Shown: positions 8,586 to 16,416, counted from the first letter of the stretch. The stretch is DNA of 35,893 bases from Streptomyces turgidiscabies Car8 (GCF_000331005.1 NZ_AEJB01000103.1:1-35893); one strand, 5' to 3'. Made by a program: numbers and translations. The notes: generated from the letters alone by a model not told the origin.

Positions 8586-9071
8586 ATGCCTTTGCTGAAC
8601 CTGCGTCACGCGGTCCGTGCGATCGTTTTGGACAGGGAGGACCGCATCCTGCTGTGCAGGTTCGTGCTTCCGGAGAAAGTGGTTTGGGCCGCTCCCGGAG
8701 GAGGGATCGAGGCCGGCGAGACACCTCAGGCGGCACTGCGCCGCGAGTTGCATGAGGAGATCGGGCTCGTGATCGACGGCTCACCGCCGCACGTGTGGCA
8801 TCGGAGGGTCGTCGGGCCCGGCTATGTGAGTGGGTATGACGGCGCGGTTGAGGACTACTTCCTCATCCGCACTGCGGCCTTCCGGCCGAATGGCGCACTG
8901 TCGACTGACGAGTTGGCCGCTGAAAACATCACTGGTTTCCGCTGGTGGCCGCTGTCAGAGGTCGCCAACTACGAAGGGCCGGACCTCTTCGGGCCGCGTG
9001 ATCTTGCCGATGCGCTATCGGGATTGATCAAGGACGGCGTCCCCGATCAGCCACTGGCGCTTGGGCTGTGA
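8586..9071 (+). CDS. NUDIX hydrolase
   Basis: 161-residue NUDIX-fold pyrophosphohydrolase. The Nudix box is complete: Gly39, then Glu45, then REL-EE-G (Arg53, Glu54, Glu57, Glu58, Gly60), which binds Mg and catalyses hydrolysis of nucleoside diphosphate-X compounds. LRHAVRAIVLDREDRILLCR before it and NITGFRWWPLSEV after it are the usual flanking strands. Substrate cannot be inferred. The ATG at 8586 begins the conserved first strand. The gene is intact although it sits directly after a truncated transposase, and it is convergent with the recombinase gene that ends at 9149. Confidence 0.9.
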   Translation: MPLLNLRHAVRAIVLDREDRILLCRFVLPEKVVWAAPGGGIEAGETPQAALRRELHEEIGLVIDGSPPHVWHRRVVGPGYVSGYDGAVEDYFLIRTAAFRPNGALSTDELAAENITGFRWWPLSEVANYEGPDLFGPRDLADALSGLIKDGVPDQPLALGL

Positions 9072-9148
9072 GTCTGGTGGCCCGTTGATGAGTGCACTGG
9101 CGTCAGTGGTGAGGCCGTTCGGCGCGGCTGGTTGAAGTTCGAGGGGCG

Positions 9149-11302
9149 TCATTCGGCGTCTTCGTGCGCTGGGCGAGAGACTGTTTCCATCAGCTGGGTC
9201 AGAGGAATGAAGCTGTCATTGGTGCCGAGTTCTCTGGGTGTGGGACCGGCTGGCGTGGGGGTGTCGGCAAGACGCTCGGCCAGGGCAGTGACCGCTTCGC
9301 GGTCTCCTTCAAGTGCTTCGCGTTCGTCGTCGGTCAGATCGAGCCGTTCGAGCATCTGGTCGATGCCGTCCTTGACGGCCAGGAGCTGGCCCTGCGCGGA
9401 CTGTTTGGGGACGTAGAACGGGCAGCGGGCGCAGGCCATTCGATGGGGGCATTTGGCGAAGAAGTCGTAGCTGCAGTAGCCCTCGCCGAGGTCGTAGTAC
9501 TTCCAGGGCTGCTCGCCGTCGGCGGCGGCTCCGGTGAGGATGGACTCGCGGTCGATGAGAACCTGGATGGTGCGCACGTTCCGGGCGAAGCAGTCGGCGC
9601 GCTTATAGGCCGCAGACAGGGTCCGTTGGAGGATCTTGGCGTAGTAGCGGGTGCTGGACGGGTGCTTGTGCCCGAGCCATTGCTGCAGGTCGGCCAGGGA
9701 CAGTGGGTCCTTGGCGTTCAGCAGCTGGGTGGCGATCGTGGCGCGAGCCCGGTGGCTGGTGAGCGCGCCGCGGGAGTCGGACTCGGGGATGCCGGCCTTC
9801 GCGCAGAGGATCGGGATGAGCTTGTCGTTGAGGTAGGCGGAGCCGATGAGCTGGGCCCGGTAGCAGAACCGGTGCTGGCGTCGCTGTCGGGTCTTGCGAT
9901 CGGTGATGTCCGGCTGGACGGGGCGGATGGTCTTCCAGGCGTCGATGAGCTCACCGACCATGGGGTCGACCGGCTTGGAGAACGCCCCTGTCGTCTTGTT
10001 CGTTGGGATGTGCAGCAGGCAGACGCGGTAGGTCTCGCCGCTGTCGGGGTCGGTGGCCTGGTCCCAGCGGACGGATTCGAGCTCGAGTCGGCGTATCTCG
10101 TCCATCCGCAGCCCGCCGAACAACCACACCCCGACCAGGGCGCGGATCATCTCGATCGGGTAGTAGTTCGCGTGCCATCCGGCAGCCTTCGCCCGCGGTG
10201 TCCCGTAGGCGCGCAGGTCCTCGGCGGTCAGCGTCAGGCCGGCGGCCATGAGCTTGGCCCAGGCGGCATCGTCGATGATCCGGGGGCCCGGGTCGCGGCC
10301 TGCCCGGACCGACAGCGGCAGAGCCAGGACGCGGCGGGGGTCGAACCTGGGGGTGATCCATTCCCATTCGATCAGGTCGCAGAAGAAGCTGCGGATGGTG
10401 TCGGCCCGTCCGGCCTTCCCGCCGACGCCCAGGGGCTCGCCCCAGCCGGTGCGGTTGCGGTTGTGGCCGGCCCATTGACCGCGAACCGCGGTCATGGTGT
10501 CCGCGATGTACTCGGCGGCGATGTCCCGTGTCCACGCTTGTGGGCTCGTCGCCTCCGGGTGCTTCTCGGCCGCCCAGCGCCCGGCCACCAGCAGCAGGGG
10601 GAACTTGGTGCGGACGGTGCCGGGTTCGTTGGTGCTGAACTTCCGCCAGCGCAGGGCAACCTCCAACCACTCCGGCGGCACCGAGGCCACGGTCTCCGGA
10701 CGTGTTCCGCGTTGTTGGTGACTGCCGGTGAGCGGTTCGGGGATGTAGCCGTTGGCCGCCAGGACCCGCGACATCTTGAAGAGCCCACGGCGCCGGGCGC
10801 TGGACGCCGGGTGGTCGGCGACCAGGTCCTCCAGCAGTCCCAGCGTCACGTCCCCCAGACACGGGCTGCCGGCGCTGAGCAAGGCATCGAGCACCGAGGA
10901 GCGGACCAGCTCCGGCTGCGATTTAGGTTGGGTCTCCCAGCGTTCCAGCAACGTGCAGATCTGTTCCAGAGCAGGATCGACCGCCCCGTGCCCGAACACG
11001 AAGTCGGCCAGCGGACGCAACTTGGGCATCCCGACCCGGTGGTGCAGTCGCCGGTGTCCACCGAAGAGATAGCCCCAGGCCACCAGGTGGGCCCGGCGCC
11101 GGTGACGGATCTCGCCTGTGACGGAGGCGACGAATGCCGTCCAGGTCTGCTCGTCCCAGGCCCAGTAGGCTAGGGAGAGTCGGCCGACCTCCATCAGGAG
11201 CATGTTGCGGGCCGAGTCGGTCAGTGCGTTGCCCCACCGAGCCGAGACCGTCTCCAGAGGATCGATCAGTCGGGCCAGGTCAGCACGATTGCGCGCGTTC
11301 AA
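9149..11302 (-). CDS. Large tyrosine recombinase / integrase
   Basis: Roughly 717-residue site-specific recombinase that would cut and rejoin DNA through a tyrosine. The catalytic set is visible: Arg in GGLRMDEIRRLELESV, Lys in PTNKTTGAFSKPV, His-x-x-Arg in LTSHRARATIATQL, His in LQQWLGHKHPSS, and the nucleophile in TRYYAKI. The C-terminal tail after the catalytic domain has a cysteine cluster (YCSYDFFAKCPHRMACARC) that probably binds zinc. This tail is typical of the large recombinases found on actinobacterial mobile elements. The start is uncertain: an ATG further out at 11428 would overlap the small peptide gene, so I use the TTG at 11300-11302. An in-frame ATG at 11201-11203 is the other choice. 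No attachment site was found. Confidence 0.85.
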   Translation of the reverse strand: MNARNRADLARLIDPLETVSARWGNALTDSARNMLLMEVGRLSLAYWAWDEQTWTAFVASVTGEIRHRRRAHLVAWGYLFGGHRRLHHRVGMPKLRPLADFVFGHGAVDPALEQICTLLERWETQPKSQPELVRSSVLDALLSAGSPCLGDVTLGLLEDLVADHPASSARRRGLFKMSRVLAANGYIPEPLTGSHQQRGTRPETVASVPPEWLEVALRWRKFSTNEPGTVRTKFPLLLVAGRWAAEKHPEATSPQAWTRDIAAEYIADTMTAVRGQWAGHNRNRTGWGEPLGVGGKAGRADTIRSFFCDLIEWEWITPRFDPRRVLALPLSVRAGRDPGPRIIDDAAWAKLMAAGLTLTAEDLRAYGTPRAKAAGWHANYYPIEMIRALVGVWLFGGLRMDEIRRLELESVRWDQATDPDSGETYRVCLLHIPTNKTTGAFSKPVDPMVGELIDAWKTIRPVQPDITDRKTRQRRQHRFCYRAQLIGSAYLNDKLIPILCAKAGIPESDSRGALTSHRARATIATQLLNAKDPLSLADLQQWLGHKHPSSTRYYAKILQRTLSAAYKRADCFARNVRTIQVLIDRESILTGAAADGEQPWKYYDLGEGYCSYDFFAKCPHRMACARCPFYVPKQSAQGQLLAVKDGIDQMLERLDLTDDEREALEGDREAVTALAERLADTPTPAGPTPRELGTNDSFIPLTQLMETVSRPAHEDAE

Positions 11303-11305
11303 GGA

Positions 11306-11335
11306 GAGGGCCCGCCAGCAAGCTGACGGGCCCTC
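11306..11335 (-). terminator. 30-base inverted repeat between peptide genes and recombinase
   Basis: GAGGGCCCGCCAGC and GCTGACGGGCCCTC pair at 13 of 14 positions with only AA between them. It lies after the third peptide gene (stop at 11367-11369) and ends three bases before the presumed TTG start of the recombinase. There is no T-run, as is common for Streptomyces terminators. It could end the peptide transcript or act as an attenuator for the recombinase. A 12-codon frame (MRARQLAGGPSP) starting at ATG 11335-11337 runs through it and stops at a TGA overlapping the TTG. Confidence 0.6.
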
Positions 11336-11366
11336 ATGCGGACATCGAGCTAACCAGAGGCGACCT

Positions 11367-11495
11367 TTACGTCTGGCCTGGCGGCCGGCCGCAGCAGGCG
11401 ACGGTCTCGCCCTGGTCGGCGCTGGCACCGGCGAGCGGTACCACCGCGAGCACCGCCGCCAATGCCACGAACAACCCGAGAACAGCTCTGCGCAT
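11367..11495 (-). CDS. Small secreted CC-G-x-PPG peptide, copy A
   Basis: 42-residue peptide. MRRAVLGLFVALAAVLAVVP is a textbook Sec signal; LAGASA gives an A-x-A cleavage site, leaving a predicted 16-residue mature peptide DQGETVACCGRPPGQT with two adjacent cysteines. The ATG at 11493-11495 follows a strong GAGGAGGAG ribosome site. It is the last of three tandem paralogues on this strand, 56 bases after copy B. I do not recognise the family. Adjacent cysteines suggest a vicinal disulfide, metal binding or dimer formation, all inference. Its frame overlaps the extended recombinase frame in another register, which argues for a later recombinase start. Confidence 0.75.
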   Translation of the reverse strand: MRRAVLGLFVALAAVLAVVPLAGASADQGETVACCGRPPGQT

Positions 11496-11551
11496 CACAT
11501 CTCCTCCTCGACGGGGAAACCTGGTCCAGCTCTTCCGCTGACGGCTCCGTG

Positions 11552-11680
11552 TTACGGATGGCCGGGTGGCATGCCGCAGCAGGCGACGGTCTCGCCCTGG
11601 TCGGCGCTGGCACCGGCGAGCGGTACCACCGCGAGCACCGCCGCCAGCGCCACGAACAACCCAAGTACGGCTTTGCGCAT
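11552..11680 (-). CDS. Small secreted CC-G-x-PPG peptide, copy B
   Basis: 42-residue paralogue with signal MRKAVLGLFVALAAVLAVVP, cleavage after ASA and predicted mature peptide DQGETVACCGMPPGHP. The ATG at 11678-11680 has AAGGAG upstream. Compared with copy A only five residues differ (Arg3 to Lys, and four in the tail). The spacer before copy A and the spacer before copy B share GGACCAG-TTTCCCC, so gene plus leader were duplicated as a unit. Conservation of the mature segment at near-full identity implies it is under selection. Function unknown. Confidence 0.75.
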   Translation of the reverse strand: MRKAVLGLFVALAAVLAVVPLAGASADQGETVACCGMPPGHP

Positions 11681-11735
11681 TGCGTCTCCTTGTGGTGGGG
11701 AAATCTGGTCCGTTCCTGCCTGCCGACAACTGCCG

Positions 11736-11858
11736 CTACGGATGGCCGGGCGGCTGGCCGCAGCAGGCGACGGTCTGGGTCTGGTCGGCGTTTGCGAGCG
11801 GTGCCACGGCGAGCACCGCCGCCAATGCCACGAACAAGCCGAGAACTGCTTTGCGCAC
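11736..11858 (-). CDS. Small secreted CC-G-x-PPG peptide, copy C
   Basis: 40-residue member starting at GTG 11856-11858 after AGGAGGAGA. The signal is VRKAVLGLFVALAAVLAVAP with cleavage after LANA. The predicted mature peptide DQTQTVACCGQPPGHP again has 16 residues. It is the first of the three in transcription order, 55 bases before copy B. It is the most divergent copy: the pre-cleavage segment is two residues shorter, yet the CCG-x-PPG core is unchanged. A promoter probably lies in 11860-12000. Too short for routine gene callers, so it may be missing from annotations of relatives. Confidence 0.72.
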   Translation of the reverse strand: MRKAVLGLFVALAAVLAVAPLANADQTQTVACCGQPPGHP

Positions 11859-12179
11859 TCTCTCCTCCTGTTTTCCGGGAGCTGGAGCCGCTGGAAGCGG
11901 TTACTGATTCTGATGCGTGAAACAGCCGTTTGGTTGCAGAGGAGTTGCGTCACCTGACAAGCACCTCCACCCCAGGTTCAGAGACGGGTTCTCAGGGGTG
12001 GGCGGTGGCGTGGCCGAGGGTGCGCCTGGCGTGCAGACGAGAGGCCGGCGGCTGGTGAAGGTGCACTCTCTGTGGATGAGTGAGGTAGGGGTGAATCCAG
12101 GGACGTGTGTACGCAATATGGGTGGTGAATGTACGTGATTAGTACGCTTGCGAGGTAGCGTTCTGGTCGGAGGTGTTCC
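11859..12179. promoter_or_regulatory. Divergent region between peptide genes and tap
   Basis: 321 bases between the GTG of peptide copy C and the ATG of tap. It must hold promoters in both directions. The tap side ends with TCGGAGGTGTTCC as ribosome site. Direct ribosome site for copy C is at the other edge. I see no confident promoter hexamers and no tRNA-like or att-like sequence. Confidence 0.4.
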
Positions 12180-14438
12180 ATGTCGGAGTTGTTCGACCGC
12201 ATCGACGCGCTGGTGGCGTCCCGGTCCTCGCTGCCGCCGCCGGCAGAGCGTAAGCGGTTGCGCAACGCGCACGGCCTGACTCTGGACGAGGTGGCCGACG
12301 CTCTGGGAGTGCGGCGGGCGACTGTCAGCGGCTGGGAGTCCGGCAAGACAGAGCCGAGGCCTCCGGAGCGTGACGCGTACGCACGGCTGCTCAAGCAGCT
12401 CGCGGAGCTCTACCCCGCCGATGCCGACACGGTTGGGCCCCTCCAGGGCACGGCCGTTGCCGCGACAGCCACAAGTGTTCCCGCTCCGGCTCCGAAAGCC
12501 CCGCCCGTGTCCTCGGACCCCGCGCCCGTCTCCCTGGCCCCAGCGCCCGAGGCCGCGGACACGTCGACCGGGTACGGCACCCCGCCCCGTCCCGCCACGG
12601 CCCCGGCCGCGGTGGCACGGCCGGCGAGCGCCTCCGGCGCGTCGACGTCGCGGCGCCCGGGCTCAAGGACGCCTGCGAAGACCGCCGCTTCGGCGGTGGC
12701 CGAGGTTGACCCGCGTTTCGCCAACGGCCCGTTGGCGGTCGTCGACTGCGAGGACGGGCAGGTGTCGGCGTACTGCGTGGGTGGTCTGGTCCTGGACGTG
12801 CCCGCCAAGTCGTTGCCGGCCCTGGTCGACTGGACGCTTGCCGGGGCACGCCTGGGCCAGACCCGTCTGCACCGCCACGGCCGTGACGCCGACCCCGTCC
12901 TGGTCCTCACCCCGTCGGCACTGGAGCGCTACGGCCTGCCCGTCGCCCTGTCGGACGACGAGCGGCGCGCGGGCCGGCTCAACGACAGCCACAAGGTCGT
13001 CAGGCAGATCAAGAAAGCCGAACTGCAGCTCACCCAGCGCGGGTTCGGGCCATGGGCGCGTGTCTTCCGCGATCCCGAGGGCTCCAAGCGTCGCTGTGTG
13101 CAGCTGTGCATCCCGTCATGGAACGCGCTGGACGTGCGGGAGTGGGACAACAAGGACGACCCGCAACTGCCGACCATGCACCCCGCCGACCTCGCCCGGT
13201 ACCTCGGCACGTACGCGCAGCTGGTGACGACACCGCGCGGCACCACATCGACCACCGGCCTTGAGCTGATGACCGCGTTGAGGCCGCCGACCCGTGCGGA
13301 GAGGGACGAGGCCACCGGCACGTTCAAGCCGGCGTTCAACGCCGACGCGCTGACGGCCGTGTACGAACACGTGGAGTGCGAGGTCCCGGACGAGCACCCG
13401 ATCCTGCAGGGCAAATTCGAGCGTCACCACCTGCGTACCCCGGACCAGATGCTGATGGAGGAGCCGTTCGACTGGTGCCGGCCGCTGACCGATGAAGAGT
13501 GCATGAAACCGTACCTCGTCGTGATTGACGTGAACCTCGCGTTCGCGGCGGCGGCCAACGGCCTCACCGTCGGGCTGGACGGACCGACCCACCTGTCGAA
13601 CCGTCCGGCGTTCGACCCGAAGCTGCCCGGTTCGTGGCTGGTCGATCTCTCCCATGCCGACCTGTCCCGGGTAAAGGTCAACGGCCGTACGGTCGACGCC
13701 GAACGCTTGCCCAGCCCCTTCACGCCGAAGGGAGACCGGCCGACCGGCCCTGCCTGGTACGCGACGCCGACCGTGGCGTACGCGCAGGAGCTGGGCTTCG
13801 AGGTCGCGCCGATCGAGGCGTACGTGCGCCCGCAGTCCGGACGCTACCTGGACCCCTGGTACAACCGGCTGCGCGACGCGTACGTGACGGTGATGGCGGA
13901 GCTTGGTGTCACCACGTCCATGGGCGGGAGCGAGTTCCTGGAGGCGATGGCCCGCTCCACCCAGGTGGATCCGACGATGGCGCTGCTGCTGAAGGCGATC
14001 AAGGCGACCGCGAAGGGCGGCATCGGCAAACTGCGGCAGCGTAACCGGGGTCAGGTGCCGTACTACGAGCCGTGGCCCGCGCTGAAGCGGGAGACGTGGC
14101 GTCCCGACATCCGGGCCGCCGTGCTCGCCAACGTCCGGGTCGGCATGCACCGCAAGCTGATGAAGACCGCCGCCGCGGCCGACCTCTACCCGGTCGCTAT
14201 CGGCACCGATGCCATCGTCTACCCCTCTGCCGGCCCCAGCCCGCTCGATGTCCTGCCCTACACGGACGAGGGCAAGGCCGTGCCGGGCACGTTCCGGCTC
14301 GGAGTGTCGCCGGGGATGGTCAAGCACCAGGGCACCCAGACAGTGCTGTGGGCGGAAGCCCGGTTCGAGGAGGCCGGTGCGGTGTTCAACATCGCCAACC
14401 TCATCAAGAACGACCCGACCGCCGGAGAAGGGGAGTAG
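12180..14438 (+). CDS. tap: Telomere-associated protein Tap
   Basis: 752-residue Tap, which binds telomere DNA and recruits the terminal protein Tpg to finish replication of linear Streptomyces replicons. Residues 24-70 are an XRE-type helix-turn-helix (LRNAHGLTLDEVADALGV and RRATVSGWESGKTEPRPP). A Pro/Ala-rich linker covers about 85-165. From about 175 the long C-terminal body is conserved among Tap proteins. In this body I see family B polymerase-like motifs in order: VVIDVNLAFAAA (Asp450, motif A), KGGIGKL (Gly616-Lys617, motif B) and AIGTDAIVYPS (Asp677, motif C). A D-C-E at 189-191 could be an exonuclease-I-like remnant, weak. GGAGG precedes the ATG. tpg follows after six bases. Polymerase activity is not shown; the first motif C Asp is Gly. 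Confidence 0.9.
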   Translation: MSELFDRIDALVASRSSLPPPAERKRLRNAHGLTLDEVADALGVRRATVSGWESGKTEPRPPERDAYARLLKQLAELYPADADTVGPLQGTAVAATATSVPAPAPKAPPVSSDPAPVSLAPAPEAADTSTGYGTPPRPATAPAAVARPASASGASTSRRPGSRTPAKTAASAVAEVDPRFANGPLAVVDCEDGQVSAYCVGGLVLDVPAKSLPALVDWTLAGARLGQTRLHRHGRDADPVLVLTPSALERYGLPVALSDDERRAGRLNDSHKVVRQIKKAELQLTQRGFGPWARVFRDPEGSKRRCVQLCIPSWNALDVREWDNKDDPQLPTMHPADLARYLGTYAQLVTTPRGTTSTTGLELMTALRPPTRAERDEATGTFKPAFNADALTAVYEHVECEVPDEHPILQGKFERHHLRTPDQMLMEEPFDWCRPLTDEECMKPYLVVIDVNLAFAAAANGLTVGLDGPTHLSNRPAFDPKLPGSWLVDLSHADLSRVKVNGRTVDAERLPSPFTPKGDRPTGPAWYATPTVAYAQELGFEVAPIEAYVRPQSGRYLDPWYNRLRDAYVTVMAELGVTTSMGGSEFLEAMARSTQVDPTMALLLKAIKATAKGGIGKLRQRNRGQVPYYEPWPALKRETWRPDIRAAVLANVRVGMHRKLMKTAAAADLYPVAIGTDAIVYPSAGPSPLDVLPYTDEGKAVPGTFRLGVSPGMVKHQGTQTVLWAEARFEEAGAVFNIANLIKNDPTAGEGE

Positions 14439-14444
14439 CCGACC

Positions 14445-15002
14445 GTGGCCGAGTCGCTCGGGGACAGCCTCGACCAGGCACTGGAGACGGCGTTCACCCG
14501 CCGCATCCCGCAGAGTGCCCAGGCGCAGATGAAGTACCTGGTCAAGCAGCTCAAGGGCACCAAGGCCGCCGCGCAGGCGCTCGGGGTGTCCCAGCGCACC
14601 GTGGAGCGGTATGTCGCGGGCAAGCTCAAACGGCCCCGCCGTGGCCTCCGTGAGCGCATCGAGGGCGAGGTCAAGAAGAGGTGGCAGCCGCAGATCCGGG
14701 CGAAGGCCAAAAAGAAGGCCGCGAGCACCAGCGGCCTGGTCGTCTCCACCCGTGCGAGATTCGGCTTCACCGCCGCCCCCGGCACGACCGACGACGCCCG
14801 GATCCGCGACATCACCCAGGCGCTGCCGCCGCGCTGGGCGGACCGCCTCTTCGAGGCCCGTGACGGCGGCGCCACCGAGCAACAGCTCCAGCGCATCGCG
14901 GCCGAAGGGCTGGCCGAGATGTACTTCCGGAACAACAACACCCGCGCACCCGGCCTGGGCGTGGAGTTCACCGACGTGGAGCACATGCAGATCGAACTGT
15001 AG
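14445..15002 (+). CDS. tpg: Telomere terminal protein Tpg
   Basis: 185-residue terminal protein that caps the 5' ends of linear Streptomyces DNA and primes end patching with a protein-linked nucleotide. Length matches known Tpg proteins (184-185). The helix-turn-helix is at about residues 39-60 (AAAQALGVSQRTVERYVAGK), then a basic stretch to about 91. Thr114 is present in AAPGTTDDARI; to my memory Thr114 is the residue deoxynucleotidylated in Streptomyces Tpg. The tail ends with GVEFTDVEHMQIEL, a conserved end. GTG start with GAAGGGGAG upstream, six bases after tap, so one operon. The gene looks intact. Confidence 0.93.
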   Translation: MAESLGDSLDQALETAFTRRIPQSAQAQMKYLVKQLKGTKAAAQALGVSQRTVERYVAGKLKRPRRGLRERIEGEVKKRWQPQIRAKAKKKAASTSGLVVSTRARFGFTAAPGTTDDARIRDITQALPPRWADRLFEARDGGATEQQLQRIAAEGLAEMYFRNNNTRAPGLGVEFTDVEHMQIEL

Positions 15003-15341
15003 CGAGCTTACGTCGCCCGAACCCAGGGCGGATGTAGTTGTGGCCGGGTTGCCGGAGACCGGCTACAGCCGTCGCCAACCCCACCACAACCGCCGTGAAG
15101 TCCTTCGCCGCGCATCTCACACTCGAGACGAGCGGGATGGGCCGGCGGCAGGTGGGATTCCGGGGCACGGTCACCCTGGTGAGCTTCACCTCGAAGTCGG
15201 TGAAGTCGGGCGGTGGCCGGCGACGATTGATCGTTCTCGGGTTGTGCAAGACCAATGGGGAAGAACAATACGGACCACACTTCGTCTGGCTGCCGATGCC
15301 CTCGTGCGCGGGGTGGCGGCTGGGCAGGCTAGTTTGCTCCG
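15003..15341. other. Non-coding stretch after tpg
   Basis: 339 bases with no frame I can support on either strand. Weak frames on both strands lack start signals and family resemblance. No long palindrome of the telomere type is seen. The right end carries the leader of the HNH-like gene. Confidence 0.5.
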
Positions 15342-15782
15342 ATGAGTCTTCTTGATGATGTGGCCGAGCGGGATGGCTGGCGGTGCTGGGTGTGCGACGA
15401 ACCTGTCGACCCCGACAAGTCGGTGAACGACCAGCAGGGGCCCAGTGTTGACAGCCGGACCGCCGACCGGAAGGCCAAGGTCGCCGAGCGGCTCGCGCAC
15501 CGCGGGTGCAACACCCGCAAGGGTGCGGTCAAGGTGGTCATCGCCTGGCCGGACCGCCTTTACGTGGTCGAACCCGCCCCGCTGATCGCCGTTGCCGCGC
15601 GGCTGGAGCGCAAGGGGGGCCGCGAGATGGTGGGCCGTTGTCCGACCAGGAAAGACGCTGAGGAAGCGGCGGATTGGCTGGTGGACCGGTTCTCCCGGCT
15701 GACACCAGGGTTGCCGGTGACCGCCGACATCGAGGCGGGCGGCGGCCAGTTCCTCCTCATCCTGTCCACCGGCCGCCGCTGA
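15342..15782 (+). CDS. HNH-endonuclease-like small protein
   Basis: 146-residue protein whose first half resembles an HNH/zinc-ribbon nuclease fold: GWRCWVCDEPVDPDKS gives C-x2-C, and ERLAHRGCNTRKGAVK ends with the His-x-x-Cys-Asn-x-x-Lys seen in HNH proteins. The middle catalytic DH pair is replaced by PSVDSRTADRK, with Ser where His is expected, so nuclease activity is doubtful. The second half (LYVVEPAPLIAVAARLERKG, then FSRLTPGLPVTADIEAGG) is not recognised. The start ATG at 15342 begins the conserved LLDDVAERDGWRC. It is close to tap-tpg, same strand, but 340 bases away. A role at the replicon ends is only a guess. Confidence 0.6.
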   Translation: MSLLDDVAERDGWRCWVCDEPVDPDKSVNDQQGPSVDSRTADRKAKVAERLAHRGCNTRKGAVKVVIAWPDRLYVVEPAPLIAVAARLERKGGREMVGRCPTRKDAEEAADWLVDRFSRLTPGLPVTADIEAGGGQFLLILSTGRR

Positions 15783-16077
15783 CCGGTGATCACCAGCCGC
15801 GCCCTCGCGTCAAGGCGAGCCGCCGGCACACATGGACCGGTCCTGGCACGAGCTGACCCACGGGCGCGTGGCGGGCCGCAACTGGGCGACCGGCGGGGCG
15901 GCAGGAGCCGGATCACCAGGGGCGGGGGCTCGGCCGCTCGCGCCGGTGACCCCCGTGGTTCTGCGACGGCCCCCTGCCTCCCTTCCGGCAGGTCAGCCGG
16001 ACGACGGACCGGGTCGGCCCGGCGCACCGAGCGAGGGATGATGGGGGAAATGACGGAACGCGAGGGCAGGAGCTTCC

Positions 16078-16416
16078 ATGGCGAAGCGGGTTCATCAACC
16101 CCGTGAGGACGCGGAGTTCGACTTCATCCTCGGGATGAGCGGAGTTCCGGTCCTCGCGTACTTCACCGGGACGTGGCCCAAGGCGATCGAGCCCTGCCGG
16201 GTGATGGACCTCGTCGTGGGCGGCATCGCCGACGACTACGCGGGCCGCGTGACGGCTGTCCGCACCGACATCACGCGTTGTCCGGCCGCGACCGAGCGAT
16301 ACGGGATCACCGGAGCCCCGTCCTACGTCCTGCTGAAGGAGGGAGAGGCGGTGGCGCAGGGCACGGGTCCCATGACCATCGCCGAGGTACGGGAGTTCCT
16401 GGACGACCACCTCTGA
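16078..16416 (+). CDS. Thioredoxin-fold protein lacking CxxC
   Basis: 112 residues with the thioredoxin pattern: VPVLAYFTGTWPKAIEPCRV corresponds to the active-site strand and helix, VTAVRTDITRCPAATERYG to the middle, and ITGAPSYVLLKEGEAVAQG carries the cis-Pro loop (GAPSY) and last strands. In place of WCGPC it reads WPKAIEPC, with a single Cys, so it cannot do dithiol redox chemistry. It may bind a partner or act as a one-Cys redox protein. I remember near-identical proteins in other Streptomyces, which suggests real function despite the lost motif. The gene stands alone. Confidence 0.75.
   Translation: MAKRVHQPREDAEFDFILGMSGVPVLAYFTGTWPKAIEPCRVMDLVVGGIADDYAGRVTAVRTDITRCPAATERYGITGAPSYVLLKEGEAVAQGTGPMTIAEVREFLDDHL

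Noticed and set aside
11303..11428. N-terminal extension of the recombinase to ATG 11428
   Set aside because: It would run through a 30-base hairpin and overlap the peptide A gene, which has a better ribosome site and conserved paralogues.
13116..14984. 622-residue antisense frame opposite tap-tpg
   Set aside because: Shadow of tap and tpg with low-complexity composition.
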